From: Gnetum montanum
Lineage: Eukaryota; Streptophyta; Gnetopsida; Gnetales; Gnetaceae
Assembly: GCA_015680685.1 (NCBI GenBank)
Contig: MNCI01003856.1
Coordinates: 432,513-457,626, forward strand
DNA length: 25,114 bases
Direction: 5' to 3'
The notes below the pieces were generated by a model. The model was not told where the DNA came from. It did not search any database and worked only from the letters and a program-made list of their open reading frames with translations. Below are positions 18,549 through 25,114 of this stretch, piece by piece. The position numbers were made by a program, and so were the translations under genes. How positions within the stretch are numbered: the stretch's first letter is position 1; the number at the start of each line of letters is the position of its first letter.

Positions 18549-21150
18549 GTCCAATATTGTAATTAATTGTTCTTGGTAAGTAAGAGATCTAAGCAAGAAC
18601 ATAAGATGAATTGTTCTCTTGTTATGTTTGATGGAAAACATTGGTTGATAATCTCAATATTTTAGCTCTTCTTCTTTTTGCATTGAATATCATTTTATGT
18701 TAAAATCAACTTTGACAATATTTGTTGTTAAAATTTTGGACTATCGAATCCTTAATTTTGTTGATGGATCTCTCCACCTGTCCTTTGTACTCTTAGGCCT
18801 AGATGACTTGGATGAGAGTTGTTTTTGTAATGCTTCAGAAACACCCATAATGATTTGGGGCATTTTGGCACAACGATTTGACAACAAGGGCCAAGGATTG
18901 GTATCATTGGCAAAAAGTGAGAGTATACTTAGACCCATGTTTATTTTGTGATTTTCTAAAATTTACAAAATTCTTAAATTCTTGTTTCTTGGTTGAAAAA
19001 TAGCTTGATAATCCTCCCCTTGAATGTTTAATCCTTTGATTTAATTTTGTATACCTTTTTAAGTGTGATTTTATCATCTATGAGTCCAACGGAGTGGGAA
19101 AAATCTAGGATGTTAATTTATGGTTATTAAATATTAATGATGTTAAATTATGGCTATTAGATGCAAGTGATTTCTCTATTCTCTATTATTGGTAAATTGG
19201 ATAGGCTTATTAAATGCTAGTGGTAAGCTTTATATTATTTTAGGTTAGCAAAGTTGATTTGAAATGATTTTTATTATGATGGTTGTTGAAAGAATATAAA
19301 ATAGTTTTATTGTGTAACTGAATGGATTGATATTATTGATTTATACATTTCTTGTGGCCAATTGTTATGTTGGACAAGTTTGTTGATGAATAACATTTGA
19401 TATATTATTATGGTCTAAGAAAAATCAGAATCTAAGAGGTAAATAAAAAGAAAATGAGACGTATATATTATATCAAAGGAATCTTGCATAAATTTTTGTT
19501 GTCACTATTTGGTTTCATGGTTGTTCTTTTTTATCAACAATGGTTAAATCAAAATTCGATTATGCTTATGGTTTGTTGATTAACACTAGATGTAGTTGTT
19601 TTTGATTCTTTTATTAAGAGTTTTGATAATATGATCTGTAAACTATTGTTTCATAAGATTCATGTGCTTGTCCAACTATCTTTGTGAACAAATTTATTAA
19701 TGTGTACAATCTAGTTTTTGATTTTTCTTGCTTGGTGAACCCTGAATATTATATCATTGTCCATGATATTGTGAATAAATGTAAAGATTGTTGTATTATT
19801 TTATATTTTGATTTGCAATTTTCTAGGTACATGAATATTATGTTTTCTTGAGTTTGACTTATGACTACCAATTGAAAGGATTGAATTAATTGACCTGTTT
19901 GCTAAGCTAGATGATTGTGGATATGATTTTAAGTTTTAGATGTTTTTGCTTTTGTACTACAACCTAGATGCAGTGTATTAAGAGATGTCAATTGTCATAT
20001 TGACATTCTCTTCTTGCTAGATCCTTGGGCCATTCTTTGCATCCTATAATTTCCTTTGTTATGCATTATTTTATAGATAGTTGTCTATGCTAGTCTATAT
20101 GCAAGTTGAACTTCTGACAATTGCTCAACTGTTTGGGGAAAAAAAAATTTACCTTGCATTTTTAGCCAACTTGTTGGGGGTTTCGAGTATTAACTCTTGC
20201 TTCCTACAGTTGGATATTACACATCTCTAAGAGGCTATATTAAAAGTTGCTCTTATACTACTTATAGATATTAGGGGGTTTCATTGCCTCTAGTTCATTG
20301 TTGAGTAGTTGACCCAAAAGACCAAGAAGCCTCTTAAAATTGAGGAGTGTACCTAACCCACCTTCTAGTTGCAATAGACAATGCCTTCTCTAATCCACTT
20401 TCTACTTGTAATAGACAATGGCTTCCTTGCATCTAGAATCTGCTTCCAACCTTCAACAAGAATTGCCTTCTCCAATAACAAAGTTTACCTCCTTGCAAAG
20501 ATCATCTCCCTGTAGCAACAAAGGTTGTCTCCTCGCAACAAAAGCAATAAGCTAGATCAACTAACCAAGTTTTTGAAACCTAAAGATAATTACAATTATC
20601 ATATCAATAATCAGAGTTAGACTAGGATACCTTTCATGAAGTATCATGCTAAGATTAAGCTAATTGAAGAAAACTCTAAGATTATAAGTTAATTATAACT
20701 CTCGATTTCTTGAAAACAATTTACATTGTTCTCTCAAAATGCAATTGCTTGCATATTTTAGGTGTACTTACCTTGTAAGTTTATCACACCAAAGGTATAA
20801 CCAAAAGGGTTCATGATTCTCCTGAAAATTTGTTCATCCCAAATGTCAAGATCCAAGCCACATATCTAAATATTCTTAAATACTTTGGTACTTAATGCTT
20901 TCTTTAAAATATTGGGTTTCCATAGATAATATTCAAAATCAAATAAGACTTGGCATTAGCAAGTTAAGTATATTTGTATTATGTTTCAATAGATGAGCAT
21001 AAAAATATTTAAAGATTATGTAATTTTCTTGAAATAATAACATCAAAGTTTTAACTTTCAACCATATTACTCATTTCAAACTTTGAAGCTCTATATGAAC
21101 AATATCCAATAGAAGCACCTTTGTACTTTCTTGGGAGGGTCCCAAAATTC
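18549..21150. other. AT-rich intergenic DNA with small local repeats
   Basis: No gene recognised. Diverged short duplications occur at 19109-19166 (GATGTTAA-TTATGG-TATTA) and 20366-20436 (TTCTASTTGYAATAGACAATG). An open frame at 18697-18951 (+) and its antisense shadow have no family match by eye. Confidence 0.5.
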
Positions 21151-21460
21151 CGGCTTAGATTTTGATAAAGAAAAACAACCTTAATCATCAATGTTTTCTT
21201 CTAAAATTGCATGATCATTTTCATGATACATCCTAGCATACTATATCTTAGAAATCTATTTTGAAAAGGGATCTAAAAAGATAGCATAAAAGCGTTAAAT
21301 AGGAGCGGCTTAGATTTTGATAAAGAAAAACAACCTTAATCATCAATGCTTGCTTCTAAAATTGCATGATCATTTTCGTGATACATCCTAGCATACTATA
21401 TCTTATAAATCTATTTTGAAAAGGGATCTAAAAAGATAGCATAAAAGCGTTAAATAGGAG
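21151..21460. repeat. 155-bp tandem duplication, about 97% identical
   Basis: Unit one is 21151-21305 and unit two is 21306-21460. Both start CGGCTTAGATTTTGATAAAG and end GCGTTAAATAGGAG. By eye they differ at four positions, so the duplication is much younger than the retrotransposon insertion. Confidence 0.95.
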
Positions 21461-22516
21461 AATTAAGACATTCTTAATCTTTACTTTGTATCCATTCATG
21501 ATCCTAAGTATAACAATACAATGCATGTGAAAATTATCATTAAAACTTGATTTTTGAACCATTTTGGTGCAACAACCTCAAGAACTTTCTTTATTCCAAA
21601 AGCAAGAAAATTTCATAAATTTGAACTTTTTAACCATACACTTCATTAGTTACAAATCGAATAACAAGGCATCAATTGGTTATTATCTATATTTTCTACA
21701 AAATTATAAAAACATTGTAAGTCACAAAATATAGTATGAAGTTCATATAGGATATGCAAAGATATTTAATCATGCTCATTTTTAAAAAAAGAAATTTAAC
21801 ATTTACAAACTTCGAAAAAGCAAACCCCAAATGACAGCTTTTAGTCAAAAGATTTGCATCTTGTACATTAATCCTCTCCTAACAATATTTGTGTGCGATT
21901 GCATTCATCGTGCTCACATCTCATAATTGAGATTACGGTTTTCCAACTCCTTGTATAAACATGTTGAAAGAATAAGTTTATCATGATGCAACAAACAATT
22001 TGAAAATCATAAACATTTTAAGTCTATATTTTAACAACATGAAATCCAAAATAACGAAACATAATCTTCTCTATAAAAAAAGAAATGATTGAAATAATTA
22101 CATTCCAAATAGGACGACCGTTAGACCATACAACTAACACTGTTCTTTATTACCATTTAAAGCACAACTCGAACTCATAACCTCTTAATTAAAAAAAAAA
22201 AAATCTGTCCAATTAAAATATTCTCTCTTGGCTCATGCAAGAAAGCTTCTAAGAGTTCCACACTCTTGCCTACAATTCTTCATATGTTAGCTGTTAAAAA
22301 GTATTGCCTGTTGTCTGCTGTAAAAACATAAATATTTGTAAAATCGCAGTGTGCTTGCATTTAATTTGATGACTAATGAAACGAAAGCAAATTGATTTTT
22401 AAAAAGGGAACATGCATATAAACAACTTTGGCATTTCCATCTTTCAAAAAGTCTGAATAATTAAGAGCAAATTTCCAAGATACCATGATTCCCTTCACTA
22501 GTTACAATTAAATCTT
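21461..22516. other. AT-rich DNA including probable 3' UTR of the minus-strand gene
   Basis: Bases just left of 22517 should be the 3' untranslated region of the minus-strand gene. A candidate AATAAA in minus orientation lies at 22146-22151. Nothing else was recognised. Confidence 0.45.
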
Positions 22517-22986
22517 TCAAAGCAATCCAAGTGACTGCAATTGCTGAACATGCTCAGGTGGAAGTGGCGGTGGAGTCCAGTCAGAGTTCATATGTTCACC
22601 ATCTACATCTTCAACAACGTATTCCTGTTGCATTAAAACAACGGCTCCATCATGATTTAATTAATGTACATGACATGGAAATCCATCACCACAAAAGCAG
22701 AAGAGATTTTACCTTTGTAAGCATCCGCTTGGCCAGAATGTGATAATGCCTCTGCCATATCCTTTGACCAACCATCGTTGCAACTAACACACTATAAAAA
22801 ATCCCTATTACAGTAAAAAGTCCCAGGGTTACAAGTCCAATAATGAGTAATATTGGCGCTCCTGCTTCACCTGCACCTCCCAGACATGTACCACATTCAC
22901 TAGCAGTGCCTGCACAGCTTTCAAAACATGCAGCACAATCCGTCCACATACAGATAGTTCCTGGCAAATGGCAATCAGCACAGACA
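22517..22986 (-). CDS. Cys-rich membrane protein, last two exons (RING-CH/MARCH-like family of plants)
   Basis: Two minus-strand exons form the C-terminal 126 residues. The upstream exon (22986-22713) begins after an acceptor AG at 22987-22988. It encodes about 37 residues with eight Cys and one His (CADCH, CMWTDCAAC, CGTC patterns) and then a hydrophobic membrane span of about 30 residues beginning GAPILLIIGLV. A basic WQRHYHILAKRMLTK segment follows, ending at a GT donor. The last exon (22624-22517) encodes EYVVEDVDG, a Pro-rich PPPLPPEH segment and QSLGLL, then TGA. The HYHILAKRMLTKEYVVED pattern recalls a plant RING-CH-type membrane protein family; that is recognition from memory, not a search. 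The intact frame across the splice and the conserved-looking tail argue for a functional gene. Upstream exons, including any true RING, must lie at higher coordinates and were not found in the window. Confidence 0.7.
22625..22712 (-). other. 88-bp intron
   Basis: On the minus strand it starts GTAAAATC after AAG and ends TTTTAATGCAACAG before GAATACG. It is phase 0. Splicing joins two open frames, while reading through it gives a stop after about 11 codons. Confidence 0.85.
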
Positions 22987-24526
22987 CTGCTCAAATGCCA
23001 TCAATGCAGCCAGAGTCAGATTCAACAAAGAAAACTAAATAGCATCAAACATTGTTTGCGTCTAACAAAAATGTGACAGGTGAAAACTTCACAAGTAGAA
23101 ATTGTTTAAACTGTAAACAATATTTTAAAATGTGTTCATTATACAATTTTTATAATGGGCTGCACGAATTGACTGTTAAGCAACTAACTTGGAGTTGTTT
23201 CATCCAATTTCAATGTATGCATTTGTTAAAACAGATCAAATCAGATTTGAAGCCTAACCCTTCACCTTCATCTTGTTTAGATGTCTGGATAGTGATGGAT
23301 GACTAGATTCTTACAGTAACATATAAAGAAGACAACAGTAAAATGACAAGTAACGAACAATCAAGGAATCAGACGGTACTATCCGGTTTGGTCAATCTGA
23401 CATCAGTAGCTAAATAATTATAGCAATGTTCTCCTCCTCAAGGTACTTAGTTCTGTTAACCACCATTGTAATGACTGCTGATAGGATCGCTTATGGTAGA
23501 AGGCTTAAGTTCTGGAGAACTTTTAATTTACCATGAGTCGTGAATGATTAACCACGAACATACAAGCCATGGTTAGGAGGAACACAGAGATATTTTATTC
23601 TAAGGATTCCATAATTGGATTATGAGGGTACCATAAGTTATGGAGAGCTGATATGATATTTCTGATAAGACCAGATAATACCACGACTGCACCTCAAGTC
23701 GTGATGGAATTGCCTTAATTTCCAAAATAGACCACGAGTGTGGAGAATGACCACAGGTCATCGTTAATAATAGAAGGTGAAAATGTTGATCACGAGTAGG
23801 AGTTACCTCGTGGTATAATATCTGAGCTAACCACAAGTCATGGTTCGTTGACTTATGATACGATGAGTTGTTGTTAGGTCATGGCAAGAAAAAAGATTTG
23901 GATTTCTGCAGATTCTAACTTCAGATTTAAATGTGAATTGAATTGTCAATGTTGCCCAAGGATGCAACTGAAACTGAAGTAAGTAGACAAATAAATTAGC
24001 CTTGAATTTTGAATAAAATTGAGAATAGAAATTGTAGCTGACTGTTGGTCTTCAATGTAATGAAATATTCATATGTTAAAAGTGTAGATCTTGATCTGAG
24101 ATCAAACAATTGATTATGTCCATGGTGATATTGTTAACTTGAATTGAGGGACTGATGCTGAGAACAAACTTGATGACAATGATGTTCAATAATACTTTTA
24201 AACAAAAGCTTTAAGGAAGATGAACAATTAGGAGAATCCGATAATCTTGGAGGAAATTTGTAACCAATCTTTATTACTGTAAAAACCAAGCATTACATTC
24301 ATGTATAGCCTGCAATTTATAAAAATGATTGGGACCATACTTAGGGGATCTGAAGTGTTATTCCCCATTATAAAATTGAAGAAAATTAGAGAAAATAATA
24401 ATGAATTGGGGCCAATAGAGTTTACATTCACCCATCAATTCATAAATTTTTTTTTTAAAAAAACATCAAATCAGGAAAATTATAATTAAAATTCACAGAA
24501 AATTGTGTGGGCAATCATCAAAGGAA
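22987..24526. other. Upstream intron or flank of the minus-strand gene
   Basis: If the gene continues, this is intron sequence (minus strand), with a pyrimidine-rich stretch (TTTTCTTTG) before the acceptor. No further exon was recognised. It contains the palindrome cluster at 23530-23846. The boundary to the GC-rich pseudogene near 24500 is abrupt. Confidence 0.5.
23530..23846. repeat. Cluster of imperfect palindromes related to ACCACGAGTCGTGGT
   Basis: Related copies start at about 23530, 23550, 23627, 23679, 23728, 23747, 23788 and 23829. They show ACCAYGA/ACCACGA on the left and TCGTGG/TCATGG on the right, some with 4-12 bp inserted between the halves. They recur every 20-75 bp and are absent outside this stretch. 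No gene overlaps. Confidence 0.65.
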
Positions 24527-25114
24527 ATGCTTCAGGCCGAACAACAGGCGGCCGCTGCTGCACGGGAGGCTGAACGGCGGGAATGAGAGGCAAAGTGGAC
24601 TGAGGCCCTGGCCAAGTCTCGTGCCGAACACGAAGCCCAGCTCCGTGAACAAGAACAAGAGCTGACCCGACAACACGCGATCATGATGGAGGCCTCTTGC
24701 GCCCAACTCATTGATGAGCTCCGGGACCAAGTTAGAGAGGAGCTGCGCCAGGAGGAGGCAGCCCATCAAGCCCAAGAGGCGGCCGCCCGGGAAGAGCAGA
24801 AACGCCTGTAGGAAGAAGAAGAGTAATGACAAAGGCAGCTTGACCGGGCACACAAGCACAGTGCCCGTCAATGGCTTAGGGGGGGGGGCGGGGGGCGGGC
24901 GCTGCCCATACAGCATCTTGGGCATTAGTTGTGAGAGCTCCTGGGGGGAACTCAAGCAACATATCAAACGCATGTCAGCAAAATTCCATCCGGATGCGGG
25001 GGACTCATTGGCTGACCAGAGCAGGAGAGAGGCTGCTATGCAGGGCATCCAACAAGTGACGAACTTCATGGACACCGAAGAGCACCGCAACACCCTGGAC
25101 TTGCTACATGAGCT
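24527..25114 (+). pseudogene. Coiled-coil plus J-domain protein, decayed, runs off window
   Basis: A GC-rich island starts abruptly in AT-rich DNA. From ATG 24527 a frame rich in Glu, Gln, Arg and Ala encodes a long coiled coil of about 95 codons, with stops at 24584, 24809, 24824 and 24827. After a run of G (24879-24899) the reading shifts frame, and from about 24903 a J-domain-like sequence appears: Y-S-I-L-G-I start, helix WGELKQHIKRMSAKF, HPD at 24987-24995, then a helix containing IQQV and D-T-E-E-H-R-N-T-L-D. J-domains stimulate Hsp70 ATPase activity through HPD. The combination is not one I can assign to a named gene. It could be an ORF captured by or belonging to a mobile element, or a host gene fragment. 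A minus-strand open frame across the block is a shadow of the GC-rich sequence. Confidence 0.65.
24879..24899 (+). repeat. G-run with G-quadruplex potential
   Basis: Ten consecutive G, one C, six G, one C and three G. It coincides with the frame change between the coiled-coil and J-domain parts, so the shift may come from slippage in vivo or from a sequencing error. Confidence 0.85.

Noticed and set aside
18222-18641. 139-residue minus-strand open frame
   Set aside because: Leu/Phe/Ser-rich low complexity that follows the purine-rich minisatellite on the other strand; no domain.
18697-18951. 84-residue plus-strand frame as a possible gene
   Set aside because: Neither it nor its antisense matches a family I know, and no splice or transcript signals support it.
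22120-22200. tRNA/SINE-like boxes on the minus strand (GAGTTCGAGT, GGTCTAACGG)
   Set aside because: The B-box-like string comes before the A-box-like string in the direction of transcription, so no pol III promoter order.
22843-23076. Plus-strand open frame
   Set aside because: Antisense shadow of the Cys-rich exon, continuing into intron sequence without family features.
24518-25093. 191-residue minus-strand open frame
   Set aside because: It is antisense to the coiled-coil/J-domain relic. Its length comes from high G+C, and the plus strand carries the recognisable motifs.

Overview
The window reads as nuclear DNA of a seed plant with a large, repeat-laden, AT-rich genome. A gymnosperm is my guess but is not proven. 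Reasons: a plant-type Ty3/Gypsy retrotransposon with a tRNA-Asp-like primer site, Ty1/copia and archaeal-type RNase H debris, very low coding density, and one plant-like split gene with canonical GT-AG introns. No bacterial operons, tRNA, rRNA or CRISPR were seen.

Left edge (1-1510): the 3' end of one LTR retrotransposon, made of 450 bp of internal DNA plus a 1060-bp 3' LTR. Then AT-rich DNA with small duplications (1511-6119). At 6120-7098 lies a retroelement graveyard: an archaeal-type RNase H relic runs directly into a Ty1/copia RNase H relic. The copia relic is split by a GC-rich block of about 460 bp carrying hairpin repeats (6541-about 7005) of unknown, possibly organellar, origin.

Centre (8713-15682): a structurally complete element of the same family as the left-edge copy, 6960 bp, flanked by a perfect 5-bp target duplication (ATGTA). 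It has two LTRs with TG...CA ends, a primer-binding site, a decayed gag-protease frame and a polypurine tract. No reverse transcriptase, RNase H or integrase is visible. It is therefore a gag-protease-only non-autonomous element, unless the single N at 12955 hides a gap. A second N (9311) demonstrably replaces about 134 bp of LTR. The original gag-protease frame can be followed end to end: a 31-bp triplication shifts the frame, and about a dozen stops break it.

Right third (15683-25114): AT-rich DNA with microsatellites, a degenerate minisatellite, a 155-bp tandem duplication and, on the minus strand, the last two exons of a Cys-rich membrane protein resembling plant RING-CH/MARCH-like proteins (22517-22986). 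Upstream of it is a cluster of imperfect palindromes. At the right edge a GC-rich pseudogene combines a long coiled coil with a J-domain carrying HPD, running off the window.

Most notable observations: a 30-bp perfect palindrome in gag whose core equals the predicted LTR-LTR junction; an 11-mer containing the polypurine tract that occurs six times; the hairpin-rich GC island; and the coiled-coil/J-domain relic.
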